NCBI GenBank assembly: GCA_943331855.1
Contig: CALQNE010000253.1
Coordinates: forward strand, 1 to 5,175
From: Bordetella parapertussis
GTDB lineage: Bacteria > Pseudomonadota > Gammaproteobacteria > Burkholderiales > Burkholderiaceae_B
Length of the DNA: 5,175 nucleotides
Direction: 5' to 3'
The notes beneath the pieces were generated by a model, which saw nothing but the letters and a program-made list of their open reading frames with translations, was not told the origin of the DNA and searched no databases. The first letter of the stretch is position 1; the number at the start of each line of letters is the position of its first letter. This document shows, one piece after another, positions 1 to 5,101 of the stretch. The position numbers were made by a program, and so were the translations under genes.

Positions 1-174
1 GGCAGGATAAAACGCTGAGCCTAAAAAAGCGTGACCTGTAATCCCTTGATCGGTGGTAATGGCGAGCAGGCCAAGCTTGCTGCCGCCCGAGAAACGACCC
101 GTGTGCGCGCCATAGCTTGTTGCAGGGATATCATCCCAGCTAAACAAGGTGAGGGTGACATCTTTAATTTTCAT
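1..174 (-). CDS. Partial mandelate racemase/muconate lactonizing enzyme-like protein (enolase superfamily), N-terminal 58 residues
   Basis: The minus strand from the ATG at 174-172 reads open to the window edge for 58 codons, so the gene continues to the left. The start MKIKDVTLTLFSWDDIPA and the later stretch around residues 33-49 (KLGLLAITTDQGITGHA) have the pattern of the N-terminal capping domain of the enolase superfamily: a first beta strand, a loop that closes over the active site, then a strand ending in T-D/E-x-G-I-x-G. The YGAHTG stretch at 21-26 would lie in the specificity loop. The metal ligands and catalytic residues lie outside the window, so substrate and reaction cannot be assigned. 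No strong Shine-Dalgarno is seen; GAGTC about 5 bases before the ATG is the best candidate. It is third in a minus-strand cluster, 92 bp after the Bug protein gene. It is not a copy of the 382-residue enzyme upstream, since the N-termini differ clearly. The family call is fairly sure; the function is open. Confidence 0.8.
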   Translation of the reverse strand, partial: MKIKDVTLTLFSWDDIPATSYGAHTGRFSGGSKLGLLAITTDQGITGHAFLGSAFYPA

Positions 175-266
175 TTGGTGACTCAAATTTTTTTCACAAT
201 ACTTCACAGGTCGACCCGCGTCGAGGGCGGTATTCACTCACCCTCGTCATATCCCGCGAGTCCCTT

Positions 267-1241
267 TTACTCAATTTTAATATTTGCGTCTTTAACGACT
301 TTGCCCCATTTAGCGACTTCGCTTTTGAGTAGCGCGCTAAATTCTTCAGGGGTACTTGCAACCACCTCTACGCCGGCATCAGTAAAGCGTTTGGTAATGT
401 CGGGTTCGCGAAAGATTGCAGCGAGTTGACGATTAACCTGAGCCACAACTGCTTTGGGTGTTGCTGCAGGCACTTGCATGCCAAACCAGACGTTCACTTC
501 AAAACCAGGGGCGCCGGTTTCAGCAACTGTTGGGATGCCAGGTAAAAGTGGCGAAGGTTTTAAGCCTGTGACCGCAATCGCTGTCACAGTGCCCGCTTTG
601 ATTTGCCCAAGAATGTTTGGGATATTGTCAAAGAGTACGTCGATTTCACCCGCCATCAGCGCTGCCACTGCGGGGGCGCTGCCTTTGTAGGGCACGTGCG
701 TGAGTTTGATGCCAGTCATACTCATCAGTAGTTCCATCGACAGATGGTTTGACGAGCCAGAGCCGGTTGAGCCGTAGTTGAGTTTGCCCGGATTCTTTTT
801 GGCATAGGCAATTAACTCATTGACGTCTTTAATACCAAGACCCTTGCGAGTCGCCAGTACGTTATTGGCAACACCGGCCAAAATCAGCGCTTGAAAATCG
901 TTCAGTGCATCGTAGGGAAGTTTGCTTCCGTACAGGGCCGGTAAGGCAGAGAAGGGTAGGGGCGTGACTAAAATCGTGTAGCCATCCGCAGGTGATTTCG
1001 CCACATAATTATTACCAATTGTGGTGTTGCCACCAGGCTTGTTTTCAACGACGACGGTTTGATTCCAAAGCTTGGTGAGTTTTTCGCTTGACATGCGCGC
1101 CAGCGAATCATTGAACGCACCCGGTGGATAAGGCACAACAATTTTGACTGCGCGTTCAGGAAATGTTTGTGCATGGGTTGTACTGATTGCTGCAGTGGCA
1201 ACAATGATCGTATAGAAGAGTATTTTCAGTTGCTTAAGCAT
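267..1241 (-). CDS. Bug/TctC family tripartite tricarboxylate transporter periplasmic binding protein
   Basis: This is a complete 324-residue protein, the usual length for Bug (TctC) solute-binding proteins, which capture small carboxylates in the periplasm for TctAB-type secondary transporters. Residues 1-24 form a Sec signal peptide: KQLK, a hydrophobic run from about 7 to 19, then TTHA with predicted cleavage before QTFPER. Family hallmarks follow in order: VPYPPGAFND at 36-45 (the Asp is at the position usually contacting the ligand), the VENKPGGN turn near 66, the DGYT motif near 86, a YGSTGSGSSNH segment near 155, HVPYKGSAPAV near 182, and GIPTVAETGAPGFE near 235. The ATG at 1241 is chosen because GGAGA (minus strand, 1250-1246) lies 4 bases upstream and the signal peptide begins directly. 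It sits 41 bp after one enolase-superfamily gene and 92 bp before another, suggesting the ligand is their substrate or a relative. Many Bug proteins are orphans without adjacent TctAB, as here. The ligand cannot be read from sequence. Confidence 0.95.
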   Translation of the reverse strand: MLKQLKILFYTIIVATAAISTTHAQTFPERAVKIVVPYPPGAFNDSLARMSSEKLTKLWNQTVVVENKPGGNTTIGNNYVAKSPADGYTILVTPLPFSALPALYGSKLPYDALNDFQALILAGVANNVLATRKGLGIKDVNELIAYAKKNPGKLNYGSTGSGSSNHLSMELLMSMTGIKLTHVPYKGSAPAVAALMAGEIDVLFDNIPNILGQIKAGTVTAIAVTGLKPSPLLPGIPTVAETGAPGFEVNVWFGMQVPAATPKAVVAQVNRQLAAIFREPDITKRFTDAGVEVVASTPEEFSALLKSEVAKWGKVVKDANIKIE

Positions 1242-1282
1242 TTGGTCTCCAAATTTTTATGAGATTTAGCCTGCGATTTTTC

Positions 1283-2431
1283 TTAAAACTTCACAACATA
1301 TCCCGGCCCATCAATCAGCGGGTATTTAGCAAACAACGACTCGTCAATTTCAAGCCCAATGCCGGGCTTGTCGAGCGGTTCAACACAACCATCCGCGCCA
1401 ATGTTGAAGGTGGTGCCAAACATGTCGCGCAGCGGATTGAAGTGCGAGACGCAAGCCTCAAAGTAGCCTGAATTTTCAATGGCCGCCATAAAATGAATGG
1501 TGGCTGCATGGTTAATTCCGGTGGCTGAACTGTGCGTGTGCATCGGGATACGATACGCCGATGCCATGGCTGCAATGGCTAGGCCTTCGGTAATGCCACC
1601 ACATTTTGATAAGTCAGGCTGCCAGATCTGCACTGCACCGGCTTCGCGTAATTGCGCAAATTCAAAACGACCATAATGGTTTTCGCCGGCGGCGATCGGG
1701 ACCAGCGAGGTAATCTTTGCCGCTTCGCGATAGGACGAAAAATCATTACAGGCAAAGGGTTCTTCAAGCCAACCGGCTTTGATGTCTGCCAGCACGGGCA
1801 ATACACGCCGCACGTCAGCCAAGGTGTAGGCAGTGTTGGCGTCAGTCAAAATATCAATATCGTCGCCCAGTACCTTGCGCACGTGCAGCACACGTTCAAT
1901 GTCAGCTTTGGCTGAGTCACCTAGTCTGAGCTTGATCGCTTTGTAGCCCCGTGCAACGTATTCTTGGGCTTCTTCTGCGAGAGATTCTTTGGGTTGATAG
2001 CCTAACGAGATGCCGCCGGCGTAGGCAGGCAAACGGCGCTTGCTACCGCCCAGCAGTTCATACAAGGGCATCTTGGCGGCTTTGCCGCGAATATCCCAAA
2101 GCGCCATGTCGATGCCCGACAAAGCCAGCGAGGCACCCGAGCCTACCCCGTGGCTTGAAAGTTGCATACGATGCACGCGCTTCCAAACGCCAATCACATC
2201 GGTCGCTTTCATGCCGATTAGCATGGGGGCTAGCGTATTGTGAATCAGGCTGACCACTGCGCCGGGGCTGCGACCGGGATGGGCTTCTCCATACCCCGTG
2301 ATGCCTTCAGAGGTTTCGACCCGCACAATAATCGTGTCGCGCTTGGTCGTACTGCCAATGCCCATCGTGACCGTTTTGCCCTGGTCAAGCCTAAAGGACC
2401 AGGGAATTGCAGTGATCGCGGTGATTTTCAT
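1283..2431 (-). CDS. Mandelate racemase/muconate lactonizing enzyme family protein (enolase superfamily), probable acid-sugar dehydratase or cycloisomerase
   Basis: The 382-residue length is typical for a complete family member. The N-terminal capping domain covers about 1-125, with TSEGITGYGEAHPG at 40-53. The barrel carries the expected Mg2+ ligands: D197 (ILTDAN), E223 (WLEEP) and E250 (GEN). The C-terminal catalytic side has D273 (QPDLSKCGG), H300 (PMHTH, placed by its spacing from P296 as in mandelate racemase) and E325 (YFEAC), so the His-Asp dyad of the mandelate racemase subgroup is present. The second-strand KxK motif reads K167-L-R169, with Arg in place of the second Lys. The tail has the common DGCVEPLDKPGIGLEID pattern. 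Such enzymes abstract the proton next to a carboxylate and then dehydrate, racemise or cycloisomerise. The ATG at 2431 is preceded by GAGA about 8 bases away. It is probably the first gene of the minus-strand operon that continues with the Bug protein. The superfamily is certain; the exact reaction is not known. Confidence 0.93.
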   Translation of the reverse strand: MKITAITAIPWSFRLDQGKTVTMGIGSTTKRDTIIVRVETSEGITGYGEAHPGRSPGAVVSLIHNTLAPMLIGMKATDVIGVWKRVHRMQLSSHGVGSGASLALSGIDMALWDIRGKAAKMPLYELLGGSKRRLPAYAGGISLGYQPKESLAEEAQEYVARGYKAIKLRLGDSAKADIERVLHVRKVLGDDIDILTDANTAYTLADVRRVLPVLADIKAGWLEEPFACNDFSSYREAAKITSLVPIAAGENHYGRFEFAQLREAGAVQIWQPDLSKCGGITEGLAIAAMASAYRIPMHTHSSATGINHAATIHFMAAIENSGYFEACVSHFNPLRDMFGTTFNIGADGCVEPLDKPGIGLEIDESLFAKYPLIDGPGYVVKF

Positions 2432-2551
2432 GGCTTGTCTCGTATCAATGTTATTTGAGTAGGATTATGGCCGATTTTGGTTGGGATGGCATGCGTGGCT
2501 TGCTTGGTTGTCAGACGATTAGGGCGGATTTATAGCCATTTAGATTGGGTT

Positions 2552-2569
2552 TTTGTAAGTGTTTGTAAG
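2552..2569. repeat. Direct repeat TTTGTAAG x2 at 10-bp spacing
   Basis: Two identical octamers TTTGTAAG lie at 2552-2559 and 2562-2569, separated by TG, so they recur at one helical turn. They overlap the candidate minus-strand -35 (CTTACA). This placement would suit binding by a regulator to one face of the DNA. A regulatory role is inference from position only. Confidence 0.4.
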
Positions 2570-2630
2570 AGTCAGGCCCAAGCTATTGCGTTTGACTTTG
2601 CGTCGACTCACAGTAGAGGCTTGAAGGCGG

Positions 2631-2645
2631 TTTAATACGTATATT
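2631..2645 (+). promoter_or_regulatory. Operator-like TTTAATACGTATA element with -10-like box
   Basis: TTTAATACGTATA at 2631-2643 lies 21 bp before the start of the coiled-coil membrane protein gene. It contains the palindrome ATACGTAT and runs into TATATT (2640-2645), a five-of-six match to the -10 consensus. The same 13 bases occur at 4374-4386 in the toxin-antitoxin promoter. No -35 with normal spacing is evident (TTGAAG at 2621-2626 is only 13 bp away), so promoter function is uncertain. Confidence 0.35.
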
Positions 2646-2664
2646 CAATGATGAGAGATGCGCG

Positions 2665-2940
2665 ATGAGTACATTTAATTCTCTGTCTCAGACAGATCGC
2701 CTTGAGGCTAAGACAAACCAGCTTGAAATCAAACTAACAGCGCAGATCGCAGACCTAAAGTCTAAGATGGAGGCCAATATTGATAGCTGCAGAGCTAAAT
2801 CTTCTGACTTGTATGTTGACGTCGCGGTTCTGAAAAGTTCGCATAAATATGTTCTTTGGATTTTGGGCTTGTTCGCGATCATGGCCCTAAGCTTCGTCTT
2901 TGGCCTGTTTATCCCAACGTTCTTGCGATCTTTGAGGTAA
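2665..2940 (+). CDS. Small membrane-anchored coiled-coil protein, hypothetical
   Basis: This is a 91-residue protein whose family I do not firmly recognise. Residues about 10-45 are charged and have 4-3 spaced hydrophobics (L20, L24, I28, L31, M35, I39, C42), a good coiled-coil signature. One hydrophobic segment at about 62-84 (YVLWILGLFAIMALSFVFGLF) is followed by a short tail with two Arg (RSLR). There is no signal peptide. A tail-anchored arrangement is expected, with the coiled coil most likely in the cytoplasm. This layout resembles XhlA-type phage haemolysin/holin-associated proteins and DUF1640-like proteins, but layout alone does not establish homology. GAGAG at 2653-2657 lies 7 bases before the ATG and supports the start; the ATGs just upstream are out of frame. 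The secreted hydrolase gene begins 37 bp downstream, so the two are probably co-transcribed. Confidence 0.7.
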   Translation: MSTFNSLSQTDRLEAKTNQLEIKLTAQIADLKSKMEANIDSCRAKSSDLYVDVAVLKSSHKYVLWILGLFAIMALSFVFGLFIPTFLRSLR

Positions 2941-2977
2941 CACTATTAATATACATTTACAGTCTTAGGAACGACCC

Positions 2978-4273
2978 ATGAAATCACTTGTTCAAAACCT
3001 AGCCCTCGCGAGTTTTTGTTTTGCTTTTTCTAGTGCGTTGGCAGCACCTCCCGTTGCGCCTTTTTATGAGTCAGTCATACAAATGAGCCCGACTGGGGTA
3101 TTGGGTCAAGTGATCAAAAAAGAGCAGATTCAAACATCACTCAAAGGCGCGCAGGCTTGGAAAATTGCCTATATTTCATCCGATGTCGGTGAGCGTAAGA
3201 CAATCGCTACGGCACTGGTGATCGCCCCGGTTGGCCCAGCCCCTAAAGAAGGCAGAGCCATTTTGGCCTGGGCCCATGGCACAACGGGCTCTGCTCAAAA
3301 CTGTGGCCCCTCCCAAGTTATCGATCCCACTCGACCACTGAATCAATATTTTCTAATGGATGGAAACTCTTGGACTGACTTTGGGATTCCGAAGGGCCAA
3401 GAGTTTATTAACGAAGGTTACGTCGTGGTTGCTACCGACTACCAAGGTCTTGGCGGTGGTGGTAAGCATCAATATGCCGTTGCGCAAACTAATGGCAGAG
3501 ATGTCATTAACTCCGCGCGAGCAGCGAGCTCCATGACCGAAGTCGGTGCGGGCAAAAAGACGGTTGTGTATGGTTGGTCACAGGGTGGGGGTGCAACGAT
3601 TGCAGCGGCAAGTCTGCCTGACTATCAGGCTCTGCAAGGTACTGCCGCAGACAATCTGCAGTATCTTGGATTTGTTGCCTTGGCACCAGAAGATTTAGCA
3701 GCGCTGCTTCCAAAAGCTCCGCTCGATGCAGCTGGTGCGGTCAACGTGATGAAAGAGTTTACTGAGGCGAATGTCTCGAACGTGTTCTTGTTTACCCACT
3801 TTATGATGGGGCTCTGGGGCACTCAGGCCGCCTATCCCGAGCTTAAGCTCACTGATTTACTGACTGAAGAGGGTGCAAAGGTCGCGGATCAATTATCAAG
3901 TAACAAATGTGTTCATGTGATGGCTGATTCTTTTAACTATGCCTATGGAGATAAATATAAATCTCTAGTCAATCCCCAAGCCAGCAACTCCTCGGCTTGG
4001 ATTAAGGCGTTTGTTGATGGTAGTGTCAAACCCGTAAAGCCAGTCGCGCCCGTCGCGATTTACTGGGGCACAAAAGATACTGTCGTGCCTCCTGTTATGC
4101 ATGAGATTTATCAAAAGCAGATGTGCGCGATGGGCGCGAATGTAGCAAGAGTTCAGCTGCCAGGTGAACAAACTCACTTTTCAACCCCCGGCGTTTCTGC
4201 TCCCATGTACCTTGAGTGGGTAAAGGATCGTATCAACGGGAAACCCTTAGAGAATGGTTGCCCCAAGGGGTAA
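2978..4273 (+). CDS. Exported alpha/beta hydrolase, secretory lipase/esterase type
   Basis: This 431-residue protein begins with a Sec signal peptide of about 22 residues (Lys3, a hydrophobic core, SSALA then APP), so it acts in the periplasm or outside the cell. The alpha/beta-hydrolase elements are in order: oxyanion-hole motif HGTTG at 100-104, GYVVVATDYQGLGG at 147-160, nucleophile elbow GWSQGG at 199-204 with S201, acid D367 in YWGTKDTVVPP, and H400 in GEQTHF. The DYQGLG strand-loop and the position of the acid and His match the secretory lipase (LIP) family of fungal CAL-A and its bacterial relatives, which hydrolyse acyl esters. The substrate (lipid, short ester, polyester) cannot be decided. 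Mature-region cysteines C109, C311, C383 and C428 could form two disulfides after export. AGGA at 2967-2970 lies 7 bases before the ATG. It is probably translated from the same mRNA as the upstream coiled-coil gene. No clear terminator follows; CCCCAAGGGG at 4261-4270 is short and has no T-run. Confidence 0.9.
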   Translation: MKSLVQNLALASFCFAFSSALAAPPVAPFYESVIQMSPTGVLGQVIKKEQIQTSLKGAQAWKIAYISSDVGERKTIATALVIAPVGPAPKEGRAILAWAHGTTGSAQNCGPSQVIDPTRPLNQYFLMDGNSWTDFGIPKGQEFINEGYVVVATDYQGLGGGGKHQYAVAQTNGRDVINSARAASSMTEVGAGKKTVVYGWSQGGGATIAAASLPDYQALQGTAADNLQYLGFVALAPEDLAALLPKAPLDAAGAVNVMKEFTEANVSNVFLFTHFMMGLWGTQAAYPELKLTDLLTEEGAKVADQLSSNKCVHVMADSFNYAYGDKYKSLVNPQASNSSAWIKAFVDGSVKPVKPVAPVAIYWGTKDTVVPPVMHEIYQKQMCAMGANVARVQLPGEQTHFSTPGVSAPMYLEWVKDRINGKPLENGCPKG

Positions 4274-4373
4274 GGGCTGACAAGTCGTACAAAATATGCC
4301 GCAGCGGCGGGGATTGTCGTCACCGAGCAAATTTAAGGGGGATCTGGCCAGTTTTTGCACTGGGCAGTAGCGT

Positions 4374-4401
4374 TTTAATACGTATAATAAGTACGTATAA
4401 A
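4374..4401 (+). promoter_or_regulatory. Promoter/operator of the ccdAB-type operon
   Basis: TATAAT at 4383-4388 is a perfect -10 box, 43 bp before the antitoxin ATG. It overlaps two direct copies of TACGTATAA (4379-4387 and 4392-4400), spaced 13 bp, each containing the palindrome TACGTA; the first extends to ATACGTAT. TATAAA at 4396-4401 is a possible second -10. A -35 at ideal distance is not obvious: TTGCAC at 4355-4360 is 22 bp from the -10. Short palindromes over the -10 are the usual target of ribbon-helix-helix antitoxins such as CcdA, so autorepression by the CcdA-CcdB complex is the natural inference. Confidence 0.65.
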
Positions 4402-4431
4402 TAATGATTCCTTGAGAGATAGAGCTTATAT

Positions 4432-4677
4432 ATGGCCAATGCAATGGATGCTGCTTCTACTAAGCGTCACACCAACCTTACATTATCTGCAGACGTCTTA
4501 TCTGAGGCAAAAAAATTGGGAATCAATATTTCAAAAGTATGTGATGGGTTCCTGCGCGAACTCATCCGGGAGGAAAAAGAACGGCGCTGGAAAGCTGAAC
4601 ACACAGAATTTGTGTCTGCTTTCAACGCAGAGATTGAGAGTGTGGGCTTGCCGCTCGATCAGTGGAGAACTTTTTGA
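4432..4677 (+). CDS. ccdA: CcdA-type antitoxin
   Basis: This 81-residue protein matches the layout of CcdA, the labile antitoxin that binds and neutralises CcdB and represses its own operon (F-plasmid CcdA has 72 residues). Residues about 13-48 fit a ribbon-helix-helix DNA-binding domain: beta strand HTNLTLS, helix SADVLSEAKKLG, then the INIS turn and helix SKVCDGFLRELIREE. The C-terminal part carries the CcdB-binding signature ERRWKAEHTEF (W53-K-A-E), very close to ERWKAENQE of F CcdA, and ends DQWRTF where F CcdA ends ENRDW. The ATG at 4432 is preceded by AGAG 7 bases away; an internal ATG at 4444 (M5) is also possible and would shorten the tail before the domain. The stop overlaps the toxin start (TGATG), so translation is probably coupled. 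It lies under a palindrome-rich promoter. Confidence in the family is high. Confidence 0.92.
   Translation: MANAMDAASTKRHTNLTLSADVLSEAKKLGINISKVCDGFLRELIREEKERRWKAEHTEFVSAFNAEIESVGLPLDQWRTF
4664..4668 (+). promoter_or_regulatory. Ribosome binding site of the toxin gene, inside the antitoxin gene
   Basis: GGAGA lies 8 bases before the ATG at 4677 and within the last codons of the antitoxin gene. It decides the toxin start: the in-frame GTG at 4662 overlaps this site and would add five residues not expected for CcdB, whereas the ATG gives the family's typical MARYDVY opening. Confidence 0.65.
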
Positions 4678-4994
4678 TGGCGCGGTATGACGTTTACAGA
4701 AACCCAAGCACTCATTCAAATACAACGCCTTTCTTGCTCAACGTGCAGGCAGACTTATTAGAGAATCTTGATACTTGCATCGTTAACCCTCTCCGGTTGC
4801 GTGAGTCTTTTGCTTCCGTTCGATTGCCTGAGGATCTGATCCCCGCATTTTTGATTGACGGAGTGAGTTGCTTGTTAGAAACGCCAAAAATGGCAGCAGT
4901 TCCCCGCAAGATCTTAAAAAGCCCCGTCTTAAATCTAAAGAAAGAGACTGATCGCATTACGCTAGCAATAGACCGACTGTTTCATGGGTTTTGA
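4677..4994 (+). CDS. ccdB: CcdB-type toxin, predicted DNA gyrase poison
   Basis: This 105-residue protein is the size of F-plasmid CcdB (101 residues), which traps DNA gyrase (GyrA) on cleaved DNA and kills cells lacking enough CcdA. Similarity runs throughout: the opening ARYDVYRNP strand, FLLNVQADLLENLDTCIVNPL at 19-39 (F CcdB FVDVQSDII...VIPL), the segment from P56 (PAFLIDGVSCLLETPKMAAVP) matching [21 protein letters not shown], and the final helix ETDRITLAIDRLFHGF matching ENDIKNAINLMFWGI. The last three residues are H103-G104-F105 where F CcdB has W99-G100-I101, the gyrase-contacting tail. Gly is kept but the Trp is not, so gyrase poisoning may be altered or depend on the host GyrA. The start overlaps the antitoxin stop by one base. 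It appears intact. A cytoplasmic location is expected. Confidence 0.9.
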   Translation: MARYDVYRNPSTHSNTTPFLLNVQADLLENLDTCIVNPLRLRESFASVRLPEDLIPAFLIDGVSCLLETPKMAAVPRKILKSPVLNLKKETDRITLAIDRLFHGF

Positions 4995-5010
4995 TTGTGA
5001 GCGCTGTGGG

Positions 5011-5058
5011 ATCGGTGGTGCGATGAGGTGTGCTGTGTATAATGCGAGGCTCACCGAT
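5011..5058. repeat. Inverted repeat ATCGGTG...CACCGAT flanking the tRNA -10 box
   Basis: ATCGGTG at 5011-5017 is the exact reverse complement of CACCGAT at 5052-5058, with 34 bp between. The pair brackets the TATAAT at 5038-5043. It could be a weak long-loop structure terminating the toxin operon or a coincidence; a terminator-like T-run is absent. Confidence 0.25.
5038..5043 (+). promoter_or_regulatory. Candidate -10 box of the tRNA-Val gene
   Basis: TATAAT at 5038-5043 is a perfect -10, 58 bp before the tRNA. The GCGAGGC just downstream is a GC-rich discriminator like those of stable-RNA promoters under stringent control. The -35 at 17-bp spacing (5015-5020, GTGGTG) is poor, so the promoter may need activation, or the tRNA may also be read from upstream. 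Confidence 0.5.
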
Positions 5059-5101
5059 TAAGGTGTATCCAGTCTAGCCACCACAAGTGCGCATCCAGAT
5101 T

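Larger units (their letters stand above)
2432..2664. promoter_or_regulatory. Divergent intergenic region between the catabolic cluster and the coiled-coil/hydrolase pair
   Basis: This 233-bp gap separates divergently read genes and must hold promoters for both. On the minus strand the best candidate is TATAAA (plus-strand tttata, 2529-2534) with CTTACA about 19 bp upstream, inside the phased repeat at 2552-2569. A second minus-strand option is CATAAT (plus-strand attatg, 2464-2469). On the plus strand TATATT at 2640-2645 or TTTAAT at 2631-2636 are -10-like, with no good -35 at proper spacing. No ORF here looks coding. No regulator gene lies next to the cluster, so the controlling protein must be encoded elsewhere or beyond the left edge. 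Confidence 0.45.

Noticed and set aside
211..224. Hairpin TCGAC-CCGC-GTCGA in the gap after the Bug gene
   Set aside because: A five-base-pair stem without a following T-run on either strand in the right place; the minus-strand cluster continues past it, so it is not a convincing terminator.
222..233. GGGCGGTAT resembling the tRNA-Val acceptor end, as a possible attachment-site repeat
   Set aside because: Only about seven bases match the tRNA end, which is expected by chance; no integrase or longer repeat supports it.
31..429. Plus-strand open frame of 132 codons
   Set aside because: It runs antisense across the second enolase-superfamily start and the Bug gene end, has no recognisable family features, and the opposite strand has clear protein homology.
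1951..2253. Plus-strand open frames opposite the 382-residue enzyme
   Set aside because: Arg/Cys-rich translations typical of antisense shadows; the minus-strand enzyme has all its active-site motifs across the same stretch.
4261..4363. Short palindromes after the hydrolase (CCCCAAGGGG, GCCGCAGCGGC, CCAGT...ACTGG) as a terminator
   Set aside because: The stems are short or the loops too tight, and none is followed by a run of T; the T-run at 4352-4356 lies inside a loop.
4412..4690. Alternative plus-strand frame overlapping the antitoxin gene
   Set aside because: It is in a different frame from the clear CcdA homologue, which has matching length, motifs and a coupled toxin gene.
4712..4957. 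Minus-strand open frame opposite the toxin gene
   Set aside because: No ribosome site or family features; the plus strand encodes a recognisable CcdB here.
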